Assembly: GCA_964481705.1 (NCBI GenBank)
Contig: CAYZUC010000032.1
Location: forward strand, 1-28,790
Reading direction: 5' to 3'
DNA: 28,790 nucleotides
Source: CAYZUC01 sp964481705
GTDB lineage: Bacteria; Bacillota; Clostridia; Lachnospirales; Lachnospiraceae
Shown piece after piece: positions 8,184 to 17,332 of the stretch. A model generated the notes under the pieces. That model worked only from the letters and a program-made list of their open reading frames with translations, was not told where the DNA came from and ran no database searches. Numbering within the stretch: position 1 is the first letter of the stretch; every line of letters starts with the position of its first letter. A program made the position numbers and the translations under genes.

Positions 8184-8690
8184 TCAGGAACCAAGTCTCT
8201 TCTCCATAAGATAGAATAATCCTTTTCTCCATGTAGCTGTTCCTACACGATGATAATCCATATTGTCGTACAGTCTTAATGCATATGGATTTTCCGAATA
8301 TGCATCCAAACGTATTGCAGCAAATCCCTGTTTCAAAGCTGACTCTTCTACATACTCAACTATGCTCCTTGCAATTCCTTTGTTTTGAAACCTCGGATCT
8401 ACACATAATCTATGTAGAACGCAAAACTTTCGTTCCGGATACTCCCACGCACCATCAGCGTATTCCGGTTCGCATTCCTGATTTACTGCAAATACCACAG
8501 CCATCTCGCCCTGAAGGGAACCAATTGATAGATAACCATCTTTTATGTCATTCATAAAATCATCCCGTGTTGGATATATTTCATCCCACTGATGAATACC
8601 TGCTTCTTCCATAGTCAATACAGCGCTTCTTATTATTCTGCATATGGAATCTATATCTTGTATTGTTGCCTTACGTATCTCGATATCCAT
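8184..8690 (-). CDS. GNAT-family N-acetyltransferase
   Basis: 168 aa from the chosen ATG. An upstream in-frame GTG at 8726 would add 12 residues, but GAAGAGG lies just ahead of the ATG at 8690 and the protein then begins M-D-I-E-I-R-K-A-T-I, the normal GNAT start. Acetyl-CoA motif A is L-H-R-L-C-V-D-P-R-F-Q-N-K-G-I-A (residues ~92-107), followed by the C-terminal A-Y-S-E-N-P-Y-A-L-R-L-Y motif B. It should transfer an acetyl group from acetyl-CoA to an amine; the substrate cannot be predicted. It is divergent from the surface-protein gene, and 138 bases separate its stop from the zinc-ribbon gene start downstream. Confidence 0.85.
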   Translation of the reverse strand: MDIEIRKATIQDIDSICRIIRSAVLTMEEAGIHQWDEIYPTRDDFMNDIKDGYLSIGSLQGEMAVVFAVNQECEPEYADGAWEYPERKFCVLHRLCVDPRFQNKGIARSIVEYVEESALKQGFAAIRLDAYSENPYALRLYDNMDYHRVGTATWRKGLFYLMEKRLGS

Positions 8691-8751
8691 TTTTACCTCT
8701 TCTATGATCTGTTTTTTCGACTTCACATTTCCCTTATTTCCCCTTTTTTAG

Positions 8752-8781
8752 TTGCATAATTGTCAAAAAATAGAATATAAT
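8752..8781 (+). promoter_or_regulatory. Promoter for the large surface protein
   Basis: On the plus strand: TTGCAT (8752-8757), 18 bases, TATAAT (8776-8781). The predicted start is near 8788, giving a leader of about 54 nt. Confidence 0.6.
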
Positions 8782-8841
8782 AAAATTACACGTCTAAATC
8801 ACATTATTATTATTCAATACATTATGGAGGGGTACCTAACA

Positions 8842-11304
8842 ATGAAAAATCAATCATGCACTTATCGTTTTATCTGCAAGATTTTTGTCACCATCGTATT
8901 TGTTTTTTTAACATTTCTATTCTTACCTATTTTAGCCTATGCTGCAGATGATGTCTATCTCGAACCAAATTCTCAACTTGATCTTTCCGGAATCAGGAAA
9001 GCCACAAACGTACACATTGAGGCTGGTGGAAATTATTATCTATATGGAAATACTGATAACGCCCTACTTTACATTAATGTTCCAGCCGGTTCAAGTGCAT
9101 CTGTTCATTTTACCACCGATACGACGATTACTCCGGACACAGACGCACCGGGTTCATTGTACGTGTCTCGTGCTGCCATTACGGTGGAGGATACAGGTGG
9201 TGAAGTGATTCTGATTACATATCCCAACTCTACCGTAACTGTAAAAGGATATCGCGAATATCCAGCCATTCGAAAAGATGGGCTTAAAACTACACTTCGT
9301 TTCAGAACAAAGGATTCTATCTCACCTGGAAAACTGATTGCTAAAGCCGATGACAGCTTTCGGGTGTGTGCCATCGGATGCTACAGTCAGTTCACCGATA
9401 CTGCCAGAAAAACAGGAAATATGTACTTTGAAAGTGGCAATATTGAGGCCTATGGCTCCGACTGCGGCTATGATGCTAAATCAATTGCTTACGGTGGGGG
9501 TGCAGGTATTGGAGCCGGTGCAGATGGGAGTGTAGATGGTCTCTATTTTACAGGAGCAAATGTAAACGCCGTTGGTGGTGACAGTGATACTGCTGCGATT
9601 GGAACTGCCAGCAACTATGTTCCACCAATTTTACAGGCTATTGGATACCCAGAGTACTTGGTTGCATCATGTAAGAATTTAGTTTTTACTGCAGGTAACA
9701 TTAACGCCGCCATAACTCCATCCAGTACAACAGGGGGAGCAGCTGTTATTGGAGGCGGAGCAGGCTCTGATGTAAGTAATATTTTTATAGGGGGAACCGC
9801 TGTTCTTAGAGTAGATGGCAAAAGCGGTAATACCGGGATTGGAGCCGGCGAAGAAGCCAATGCTACTAATATAAGGATAACAGGAGGAGACGTATATTCA
9901 CTTGGAAGAAATGCAGGAATCGGTGCTGGCTATAGCCAAGATGTGTACGATGATGATCGTTATCGTGGAATGGCCGAAGTTAATATCTCCGGTGGCACTG
10001 TTTATGCAAAAGCAACTACAACTGGTGTCGGAATTGGAGGTAGTAAGGTTGGGAATAAAAAAGGAGGAAAAACTAACATTACGATTACAGGTGGAAAAGT
10101 CACTGCTATCGGAAGTAAAGACGGTAGTGGAATTGGTTGTTCCAACAGAGGAAGAGTACTCTTCGTGAATATCTCAGGAGGAGTTGTTTATGCCGAAGGC
10201 GGAGAAGATGGCTTCGGTATCGGAACTGGAACCGCACAAAATACAGCTCTTGAGCATATCGCAATTACAGGAGGAAACGTTACTGCTGTTGGAGGAAGAA
10301 ACGTTACTGCAGACATCGGTGGTTATGCCAATCTTGGTCCAGGTAGCCGCATTCCTACAAATATATACATCAGTGGTGGTCACATCATTGCTGATAAAGG
10401 CATCCTAGGTCTCCAACCAAAACAACAAGAAAATGGACCAGACGTTTATCCAAACAGTATTACATTTGAAGATTTTGGACATCCTTATGTACCATTATCT
10501 GAAATCAAAGCAATTACGGCTCGATTAGAAGATGGCTCTGCCTACGCTTATGGTTGTAAGGATGTACAAATAAACCATTCTGATAAGGTAATGAATGTAT
10601 GGGTTCCTGATCAAGCGAAAGTTGTCTCTATGGAATCAACTGATGCCTATACTTCCAATCAGGACCACATGATAACAGGAGAATCTTCTGCCAGTACAAA
10701 AACCGGAACCCTCTATCCCGGTATCTATTTGCAATTAAACAGTAATTACCGTGAGAACGATTATTTTTACATGCGTGCAAATTATCTTGTTAGTCAGAAC
10801 TTTCATCTACCCGCTACAGCATGTACACGGACGGGATATAATTTTCTTGGATTCTATCCTAAGAAAGCAAATCCAAATACTCCAGAGAACCCCTGTCTTA
10901 TAGATGCTAACGGAGCACTGCTCCCCAATGTATCCGGCTATACAAATAGTAATGGCGTCTGGTCATATATTCCTACAAAGGATACATTCGAAAATAATCT
11001 TAATTTGTGGGCACAATGGGAAAAGAAAAAAGCAACCGTTTCCTTTAACGCTAACAAACCGAAACATGCCAGCACTACCGTATCTGGTTCAATGCTTCCA
11101 TTTCAAACTGGGAGTATAATACCAACAAAACCTTACCTGCCAATACCTATCATCTTAACGGTTATCGCTTTACCGGATGGAACACAAAATCTGATGGTTC
11201 TGGTACCGGCTATTCTGATGGAGCGAGCATTAAGAATACCTGGGATTCTAATAATGTTGTTCTTTATGCACAGTGGAGTGCCTATACCTATCAGCTCCAG
11301 TTAA
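8842..11304 (+). CDS. Large repeat surface protein, N-terminal part (frameshifted)
   Basis: 820 aa as read. The ATG at 8842 is preceded by GGAGGGG; longer upstream frames lack a ribosome site. Residues 1-36 are a signal peptide (long hydrophobic core, cleavage near A-Y-A-A). About residues 190-520 are Gly-rich units of the form I-T-G-G-x-V-x-A-x-G ... G-I-G-x-G, which look like a right-handed beta-helix. After ~640 begins an InlB B/Flg_new-type repeat (G-Y-N-F-L-G-F-Y ... L-W-A-Q-W). From about 11128 the frame changes into unrelated residues and stops at 11304, while repeat-like protein continues one frame over. A single missing A in AAAA at 11127-11130 explains this. It is probably a cell-surface adhesin or glycan-binding protein. 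Confidence 0.8.
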   Translation: MKNQSCTYRFICKIFVTIVFVFLTFLFLPILAYAADDVYLEPNSQLDLSGIRKATNVHIEAGGNYYLYGNTDNALLYINVPAGSSASVHFTTDTTITPDTDAPGSLYVSRAAITVEDTGGEVILITYPNSTVTVKGYREYPAIRKDGLKTTLRFRTKDSISPGKLIAKADDSFRVCAIGCYSQFTDTARKTGNMYFESGNIEAYGSDCGYDAKSIAYGGGAGIGAGADGSVDGLYFTGANVNAVGGDSDTAAIGTASNYVPPILQAIGYPEYLVASCKNLVFTAGNINAAITPSSTTGGAAVIGGGAGSDVSNIFIGGTAVLRVDGKSGNTGIGAGEEANATNIRITGGDVYSLGRNAGIGAGYSQDVYDDDRYRGMAEVNISGGTVYAKATTTGVGIGGSKVGNKKGGKTNITITGGKVTAIGSKDGSGIGCSNRGRVLFVNISGGVVYAEGGEDGFGIGTGTAQNTALEHIAITGGNVTAVGGRNVTADIGGYANLGPGSRIPTNIYISGGHIIADKGILGLQPKQQENGPDVYPNSITFEDFGHPYVPLSEIKAITARLEDGSAYAYGCKDVQINHSDKVMNVWVPDQAKVVSMESTDAYTSNQDHMITGESSASTKTGTLYPGIYLQLNSNYRENDYFYMRANYLVSQNFHLPATACTRTGYNFLGFYPKKANPNTPENPCLIDANGALLPNVSGYTNSNGVWSYIPTKDTFENNLNLWAQWEKKKATVSFNANKPKHASTTVSGSMLPFQTGSIIPTKPYLPIPIILTVIALPDGTQNLMVLVPAILMERALRIPGILIMLFFMHSGVPIPISSS
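11127..11130 (+). other. Frameshift point in an A-tract
   Basis: Adding one A to AAAA makes the frame run on as T-K-T-L-P-A-N-T-Y-H-L-N-G-Y-R-F-T-G-W, a proper InlB-type repeat, and joins both halves into about 1,450 aa. The sequence cannot tell whether this is a real mutation, phase variation or a sequencing error. Confidence 0.75.
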
Positions 11305-11339
11305 GTCCTTTAAACGGAACCGAAATAGAAACTCAAACC

Positions 11340-13193
11340 TTGACATTTGATCAAACCGCAGTACTGAAGGAAAATCCTCCTACAAAGGATCACAGTATTT
11401 TTGTCGGATGGCTAGATAATAGAACCGTGTTCCAAAGGATTTATCGTAAAGGTTCTAAAATATATAATCTCTGTGAATTTGACTCGAATGGAGTACCTCA
11501 AGGAATCACGCTGACCGCCGTATGGGGAAGTTCTAATGAAATCTGTATTTCTATTACGGATAATGAACAACCGGTAACCGGCAAAACCCTCACGCTTACA
11601 GAAGTAGGAAGTGGAGCTACCTATCAACCCTTTACGGAAAAACCCGGTACACCGGGATTGTATATTTCATCCGTCGATTTTATACCACTATCTGAACTTG
11701 AATTAACAATCCCCGATTATGATACTGAAAACATCATAATCGATAATACATCGAAATCTGCGCAAAGTCTCCATTATAATTTCTGTACTGTTGAAATAGA
11801 TGCTGAGAATCACGCAACCTCTTGGATTGGTTCCTCTGGAACCACACGCATAGATAAAGTACTGGAAGGTTCTGAGTTACAGATAGATACTAATACAGAT
11901 AACGGATATGTTTTTGAAGCTTACACAGCAATAGGTACTGCTCCCACCTGGAATCCGGATCAGGAGACGCCAAACCAGACCATTACCATACATGGTAAGG
12001 TCTTAATAGAAGCACATCCGATTCCTCACCAATATCAGGTAGTTTTTAATGCCCACGGCGGTACCGGAACCATGAGCAATCAAGATATGCTTTACGATGA
12101 ACCTCAAGATTTGGGTATGAATCAATTTCGTTTTCCCGGCTATACCTTTGCCGGATGGACGCTTACCCCAGAATGGACAGGAACCCTCTACCAAGATGGA
12201 GAACGTGTACAGAACCTAACAGATTCCGCTGATACCGTGACACTCTATGCACAGTGGCGCAATAATCCTTATATGGTGCACTTCTGTGATAATGGATGTG
12301 GCTCTGTCATGATGGACCAAGAAATGTTTTATGATTTGGAGGAAGAACTCTCACCGGTTTCCTTTGTATTCCCGGAACATCATTTTATCGGCTGGAATAC
12401 AGAGAACGATGGTTCCGGTACTTCCTATTCCGATGAGCAAAGCGTAAAGAATCTGATATCATCGCCTTCGGCCAATGAAGTTTCCCTTTTTGCGCAATGG
12501 GAACGCGATACCTACATCGTTCACTTTGAACCAAACGGTGGAACAGGAAGTATGCCTAACCAAACAGTAGCGCGAGGAATTGATCATCCTCTAGAGCCAA
12601 ATGCCTTCCAAAAGAACGGATATCGCTTTAAACAATGGACCACGAATGCCGATGGAACCGGTACCGCTTATCCCGATACGGATGCCATCTATAACCTGGT
12701 CGAAAAAAATCAGACCATTACACTCTATGCACAATGGACGGAAGCAATTGCAATGATTACATATAAGAGTGGCACTCATGGAAAGGTAAACTCAGTAAGT
12801 GAGAATGTGCTTGCATTATCAGGAACTCCCAAGGGGTCTGTCGCTATTGCGGATTCCGGATATCATCTAAAAAATTGGACGGATGAGAATGGACAAATCG
12901 TGTCCACAGAGGATAAATTGATTCCTCATAAAAATAAGAAAAAGATTTATGAATCAAAAACCTACACCGCCAATTTTGCCCCCGATGACTCAGAATCTAC
13001 AGATTCCCCTTTGATGCCCTCTTCCTATCCTGCAGGACAAGGATCCGGATTACTACCAACGAATGTTGGCGCATTGCTTCTCTCCTCTCCCAATACCGGA
13101 GATAGCATGGGGAATTTATTCGCAATGCTTTTCCTGAGTATTGGAGCTCTTGCCGCCATACTCGTAATACTAAAAAAACTAAGTAAGCTATGA
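11340..13193 (+). CDS. Large repeat surface protein, C-terminal part with sortase anchor
   Basis: The frame is open from about 11130, just past the shift; the first possible start is a TTG at 11340 with no good ribosome site, so by itself this part is probably not made. It contains several InlB B/Flg_new repeats, each ending in L-Y-A-Q-W or F-A-Q-W with a central G-Y-x-F-x-G-W and N-x-D-G-x-G-T-x-Y (three complete ones between about 12030 and 12740). The C-terminus is a sorting signal: S-P-N-T-G-D (codons from 13086), a hydrophobic helix and a K-K-L-S-K-L tail. (S/N/P)PXTG motifs are known substrates of clostridial sortases, so the product should be cell-wall linked. Confidence 0.78.
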   Translation: MTFDQTAVLKENPPTKDHSIFVGWLDNRTVFQRIYRKGSKIYNLCEFDSNGVPQGITLTAVWGSSNEICISITDNEQPVTGKTLTLTEVGSGATYQPFTEKPGTPGLYISSVDFIPLSELELTIPDYDTENIIIDNTSKSAQSLHYNFCTVEIDAENHATSWIGSSGTTRIDKVLEGSELQIDTNTDNGYVFEAYTAIGTAPTWNPDQETPNQTITIHGKVLIEAHPIPHQYQVVFNAHGGTGTMSNQDMLYDEPQDLGMNQFRFPGYTFAGWTLTPEWTGTLYQDGERVQNLTDSADTVTLYAQWRNNPYMVHFCDNGCGSVMMDQEMFYDLEEELSPVSFVFPEHHFIGWNTENDGSGTSYSDEQSVKNLISSPSANEVSLFAQWERDTYIVHFEPNGGTGSMPNQTVARGIDHPLEPNAFQKNGYRFKQWTTNADGTGTAYPDTDAIYNLVEKNQTITLYAQWTEAIAMITYKSGTHGKVNSVSENVLALSGTPKGSVAIADSGYHLKNWTDENGQIVSTEDKLIPHKNKKKIYESKTYTANFAPDDSESTDSPLMPSSYPAGQGSGLLPTNVGALLLSSPNTGDSMGNLFAMLFLSIGALAAILVILKKLSKL

Positions 13194-13198
13194 TATAA

Positions 13199-13236
13199 AA
13201 AGCTGCTTTCACACAAGGTGGAAGCAGCTTTATTAT
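13199..13236. terminator. Bidirectional terminator between surface protein gene and pyrF
   Basis: The inverted repeat AAAGCTGCTTTCAC ... GGTGGAAGCAGCTTTA begins just after the surface-protein stop. On the minus strand the stem is followed by TTTTTATAT, which fits termination of pyrF; the plus strand has a shorter TTTATTATAT tail. Confidence 0.75.
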
Positions 13237-13237
13237 A

Positions 13238-14119
13238 TCAGTATTTCAAATTCTTATATTTTGCTTTTAAGACCATGTATACTTCTTGTCTCATTGCTTC
13301 ACAATTTGCTTTTACATGCTCCTTATAGCTTTGAGAAGTACCTTCAAATGTTTCATAGCAGTCGTATGTATAAAGCATCTGTCTTGATGAACTGATTAAG
13401 GCACCAAGTCCATCTTCCTGAAAACAATCTAAAACGGTCTCTGGATTTCCCCCCTGCGTACCGAATCCAGGTACCAGAAAGAAGTTACGCTTCATAATCT
13501 TCCGTAGCTTACCAGTTATCTCAGGATTTGTTGCTCCAACTACTGCTCCAATATTACAGTATCCGCTTTTACCTAATTCTCGTTTTGAAATCTCCGCCAA
13601 TTGATATGCAATCTCTTCGCTGATGTTCTTTTGAAAGTCCTTTGCACCCTCGTTTGATGTCCTTGTAAGTACAAACAGTCCTTTGTCATATTTTTGAGCA
13701 GCATCTATAAAGGGTTTCATACTATCCATTCCAAGAAAGGGATTGATTGTTACAAAATCCGCATCAATGGGTCCTCCCTTAGCAAGATGTGCGTAGGCAT
13801 AAGCCTCTGCTGTATTTCCGATATCATTCCTTTTGCAATCATCAATGACGAGAAGTCCTCTTTCCTGTGCGTAGGAAACAACTTTCTCAAATACTTCAAA
13901 TCCTCTGCTTCCATATTGCTCGTAAAATGCAATCTGTATTTTTACTGCTGCCACAACATCCGATATTGCATCAAGGACATCTTTACTCCAATCCCATAAC
14001 GCTTCATGCTTCTCTTTTCCAATCTTGTAACACTCAGGAAGCATCTCCCACTGCGGGTCTAATCCTATTATACATGGATTTTTCTTACGAATAATTTCTG
14101 ATACTAACCGTTCAACCAT
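13238..14119 (-). CDS. pyrF: Orotidine 5'-phosphate decarboxylase (type 2)
   Basis: 293 aa, the size of the longer (type 2) OMP decarboxylases. It shows C-I-I-G-L-D-P-Q-W at residues ~16-24, the catalytic loop V-I-D-D-C-K-R-N-D-I-G-N-T (the D-x-K-x-x-D-I motif), and the phosphate-binding F-L-V-P-G-F-G-T-Q-G-G. It converts OMP to UMP, the last step of de novo pyrimidine synthesis, in the cytoplasm. The ATG has GAGG about six bases upstream. It lies 14 bases downstream of the HTH-OPRTase-like gene, so both are co-transcribed. The other pyr genes, including a clear pyrE, are not in this window. Confidence 0.93.
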   Translation of the reverse strand: MVERLVSEIIRKKNPCIIGLDPQWEMLPECYKIGKEKHEALWDWSKDVLDAISDVVAAVKIQIAFYEQYGSRGFEVFEKVVSYAQERGLLVIDDCKRNDIGNTAEAYAYAHLAKGGPIDADFVTINPFLGMDSMKPFIDAAQKYDKGLFVLTRTSNEGAKDFQKNISEEIAYQLAEISKRELGKSGYCNIGAVVGATNPEITGKLRKIMKRNFFLVPGFGTQGGNPETVLDCFQEDGLGALISSSRQMLYTYDCYETFEGTSQSYKEHVKANCEAMRQEVYMVLKAKYKNLKY

Positions 14120-14133
14120 TTGCTACCTCACTT

Positions 14134-14979
14134 TCATTTGCAGTAGCACTCCCTATACTCGAGCATTGGTTGATAAAAATCATTTCCTGCGATTACATGA
14201 TTTTCTATGGCTCGTATAATATCGTCCAAAGTTACAATTGCCACCATCGGTATTCGTAATTCTTCCTGCAGCTCATCTAATGAAGTTCTCTTTGTACTGT
14301 TACTCTTCTCCAAACGATCCACCGATACGATGATATTGTTCATTTGAACATGATATGTTTTTTTCAGGAATGCAACTGTATTTCTGATTGTTTTTCCAGA
14401 AGTAATGGTATCGCAAAGAATGGTAACCCTGTCGTTTTCCTGTAACTCTTTTCCTATCAGAATATCTTCATTCCTCTCCGATTTTTGAAATCTAAACTCC
14501 ACATCCTTGCCAAAATGATTAAACAAAGCAATCGAAGTTGCTACCGAAAGAGCCTGACTATTCCATGCATTTCCATAGAGAATTGGCGTGTCCAATTCAT
14601 TTCTCATGATACATTCCGCATAGAATTTTCCGAGCTTTTCGATTTGCGATGCATTTTTATAGCGTTGGACATTGATATAGTAAGGTGATTTGCGTCCACT
14701 TTTGAGCGTATACTCTCCAAATCGAAGCACTCCGTTATCAACCATAAACTTAATGAAACGTTCCTTATATTGGAGTGAATTTACCTTGTAATCAAACAAC
14801 TCGTCCATACTTATGCCAAAGAATTCTGCAATTACCGGAAGTAAGGAAATATCAGGCGTATTGATACCATTCTCCCACTTACTGATGGTCTGAAAAGAAA
14901 CTGCAAAAACATCGGCCAGCTGTTCCTGCGTCATGCCTCTTCTCTTCCGCAACTCCCTGATTTTCTGTCCAAGTTCCAC
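14134..14979 (-). CDS. XRE helix-turn-helix fused to an OPRTase-like domain
   Basis: 281 aa from the GTG at 14979, which has AAGGGGG eight bases upstream; an ATG ten codons earlier has poor spacing. Residues 4-60 are a Cro/XRE helix-turn-helix (M-T-Q-E-Q-L-A-D-V-F ... T-I-S-K-W-E-N-G). Residues ~71-260 resemble orotate phosphoribosyltransferase: F-G-E-Y-T-L-K-S-G-R-K-S-P-Y and a PRPP-loop relative I-L-C-D-T-I-T-S-G-K-T (188-197 region). Key features are lost, however. The G-P-A-Y-K-G segment reads Y-G-N-A-W-N-S, the catalytic K-D-H-G loop is replaced by Q-K-S-E-R-N-E-D, and the acidic pair of the PRPP loop is C-D. It is therefore more likely a nucleotide- or PRPP-sensing repressor, like B. 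subtilis PurR in principle, than an enzyme. It precedes pyrF in one operon. Confidence 0.75.
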   Translation of the reverse strand: MELGQKIRELRKRRGMTQEQLADVFAVSFQTISKWENGINTPDISLLPVIAEFFGISMDELFDYKVNSLQYKERFIKFMVDNGVLRFGEYTLKSGRKSPYYINVQRYKNASQIEKLGKFYAECIMRNELDTPILYGNAWNSQALSVATSIALFNHFGKDVEFRFQKSERNEDILIGKELQENDRVTILCDTITSGKTIRNTVAFLKKTYHVQMNNIIVSVDRLEKSNSTKRTSLDELQEELRIPMVAIVTLDDIIRAIENHVIAGNDFYQPMLEYRECYCK

Positions 14980-15107
14980 TATGATTACCCCCTTGCTCTG
15001 CTGTATCATTACCTCTTACATACAGAATACAGCACTGTTCCCTTTGTTTACACCTATCATCCAGTGAAAGCATTCGCTTATTAGGAGAACTCCTTTTCGA
15101 TTTTGTA

Positions 15108-17327
15108 TTATCCCACCGCATCATTCCGCAGTGTCTCATTCAGATCACACTCCAGGATTCTCTTTCCACCAATATAGTAAGCCAGCGAAACAAATCCCAT
15201 AATCGCTACTGCAAACAGCAGGATTGGTATAATGGGTGCTTCCCGCCAGAATACGATAGGATTCAGATAACTCGCTGTAATCATAAGCTGTACACAAACT
15301 ACGGTCAAAAGCATCGTAATCATAAGTGGCTTACCTGCAATTACAACGGCCTCTATCCCAAACATCCTTCGCATTTGTTCAGGAGTTAATCCAATCGACA
15401 TGTACTGTGCAAATTCACGCTTCCGTTGCCTTATAAATCCCAAAGTATTGGAAAAAACATTTGCAACTCCAATCATGGCCAGTAATACACAGAACCCTCC
15501 GAAGATTACAATCATTCCTTTTATCATTTCATCATTTGAGATTCTTTCTTGTATTCTGTTTTCGCTTTCAAATCTATAATCCTGCCCCATTAGCTGTGTC
15601 AGTCTGTTTTCCAATTCGCCCAGACTTTGTGCCGTTGGTTCTTCATCTGCTAAGATTCGTATATAGGTGTCAGGAGTTACCTCGTGAAATGCTGAAAATT
15701 TATTTCTCCATAAGGTTTCCGGAATAAACTGAACAAGGCTATAATCATCGTACTCCTCCCTTAATACAGGTGCTTCATTTGTGTAGGCAATAACAGGAGC
15801 TTCTGCTGACTTACTTTCCTGCCAGCCAGAATTGACTTCGGAATACAAGGTAAATGATTGATCTTCCTCATTTACAAAGGGAATATAGGTTGGATTTCGA
15901 AAATTGCTGTTTACACTATCCCAAATCTCATTCAAAATCACTCCGCCATTCAGATCCGGTGATACCCCAATCTTTTTACAGTAATCGATAAAACTGGAAT
16001 CATCCAATACCACAAGCTGTGCATCTATCCAGAATCCACGATCAGACTTTACTGCAGATGCAACCTTTTCCATCCCACCGAGTGCAAGAAGCTCATCGCT
16101 TTGTTCGGATTCCATAAGATGTACTTTTGCTTGTGCTTTCTGGTACACAACAATGTCTCCAATGTCTTCTGCCTCTTTCAGGCGGGGTGTTGCATCAAAA
16201 TCAATGATGTCGGTATCCTTCACTGTCAACATCACATCCCATACATCCTGATATCTTTCAAAATAGGTATATCTTGTACTTATTTCCGACAGCTTTGTAA
16301 AGCACAGCATTAAGGAAAAACCCAAAAAGGAAAGTAACAGTGAAATCGTAGATATTCGTAAAGCCTTCTTTTGCGCTTTCAATGCATTCCCTGCCAATTC
16401 GCCTTCTATCCCAAAGAGCAGAGATAAAAGCCTCGATTTTCTTCTCTTTCTTAAATAGAATACACCATTGTCCCGGATTGCTTCAAGCGGAGTCATCTTA
16501 CTCAGTTTTCTCGCAGGTATCCATGCAGACACGAGTACAGTAAAGATTGCTGCAAATAAGGTAAGCAGCAAGACCATCGGATGGTATCCAAACACTGCCT
16601 CATGTCGTCCCGGTACATTTTCCGCAAAGAAATTGAGCAGCTTTATAATGCCAAAGCTAACTAGGATTCCTGAAATGCATCCTGCCAAAATTGGTACACC
16701 GCAAAGTACGGCAGCTTCCTGTAGCAAACAGAATCTGATTTGCCGTGGTGTTGCCCCAACGCTTGAAAGAATCCCAAATTGATGGATTCTGGAATTCATG
16801 GATAGTTCAAAGGAGTTTCGAATAATCAAAACGAGTGATAATGATACGATGAATAGAATTGCCAGATACAATGTCAGTAAAAGCGGCGGTGTACTGTCAG
16901 CGGGGTCATGAATGAGGTAACGCGATAAAAGATAATCATGATAATATACGGCATCCTCTCCAAGTCCCAGCTGTTTTTGAATCTGTGGCATATCCTTATA
17001 AATGGTTCTTGCGTTATAGAAATAGACATCTATCACAGATGATTTTTCATCCGTTTTTCTATTATGTAATGAATCATTCACAACTGCCTTTTTTACGTTA
17101 TGATAGCCTTCAATGATAGGAATATCGCTTTCTTGCAGTTCTCCTACTAATCGTCCTTGCCAATCTCCTTCATCCAATACAATACTCTCGATATCGTATG
17201 TCCAGAAATTGTACGCCAGAGAACACAAGAAGGACAGGAATAAAGTCGCAATAAAGGCAGCGGCAGCAATAGACAGGCTAGATGCACGGTTACTTTCCAT
17301 GTAGCTTTTCGAATAATCCTTCCACAT
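15108..17327 (-). CDS. ABC transporter permease, FtsX/MacB-like
   Basis: 739 aa. An N-terminal helix (about 20-42) and an outside segment are followed by an FtsX core of helices near 155-180, 200-230 and 255-280, with the typical S-S-V-G-A-T-P-R-Q-I. After a further helix near 330 comes a large outside domain (~350-615), and then a second FtsX core to the C-terminus (I-G-L-T-P-E-Q-M). The ATG at 17327 is preceded by GGGGGTGA; a GTG at 17336 that overlaps the ATPase stop is the alternative start. Such permeases pair with MacB/LolD-type ATPases to export peptides, lipids or antibiotics, or to signal. No two-component system lies nearby, so a BceAB-type bacitracin role is not indicated. Confidence 0.85.
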   Translation of the reverse strand: MWKDYSKSYMESNRASSLSIAAAAFIATLFLSFLCSLAYNFWTYDIESIVLDEGDWQGRLVGELQESDIPIIEGYHNVKKAVVNDSLHNRKTDEKSSVIDVYFYNARTIYKDMPQIQKQLGLGEDAVYYHDYLLSRYLIHDPADSTPPLLLTLYLAILFIVSLSLVLIIRNSFELSMNSRIHQFGILSSVGATPRQIRFCLLQEAAVLCGVPILAGCISGILVSFGIIKLLNFFAENVPGRHEAVFGYHPMVLLLTLFAAIFTVLVSAWIPARKLSKMTPLEAIRDNGVFYLRKRRKSRLLSLLFGIEGELAGNALKAQKKALRISTISLLLSFLGFSLMLCFTKLSEISTRYTYFERYQDVWDVMLTVKDTDIIDFDATPRLKEAEDIGDIVVYQKAQAKVHLMESEQSDELLALGGMEKVASAVKSDRGFWIDAQLVVLDDSSFIDYCKKIGVSPDLNGGVILNEIWDSVNSNFRNPTYIPFVNEEDQSFTLYSEVNSGWQESKSAEAPVIAYTNEAPVLREEYDDYSLVQFIPETLWRNKFSAFHEVTPDTYIRILADEEPTAQSLGELENRLTQLMGQDYRFESENRIQERISNDEMIKGMIVIFGGFCVLLAMIGVANVFSNTLGFIRQRKREFAQYMSIGLTPEQMRRMFGIEAVVIAGKPLMITMLLTVVCVQLMITASYLNPIVFWREAPIIPILLFAVAIMGFVSLAYYIGGKRILECDLNETLRNDAVG

Positions 17328-17332
17328 TATCT

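Noticed and set aside
15075..15093. AGGAG-AA-CTCCT hairpin with TTTT after the ABC permease
   Set aside because: The 2-base loop makes the stem unrealistic, and the T-run lies on the plus strand, the wrong direction for the minus-strand permease gene.
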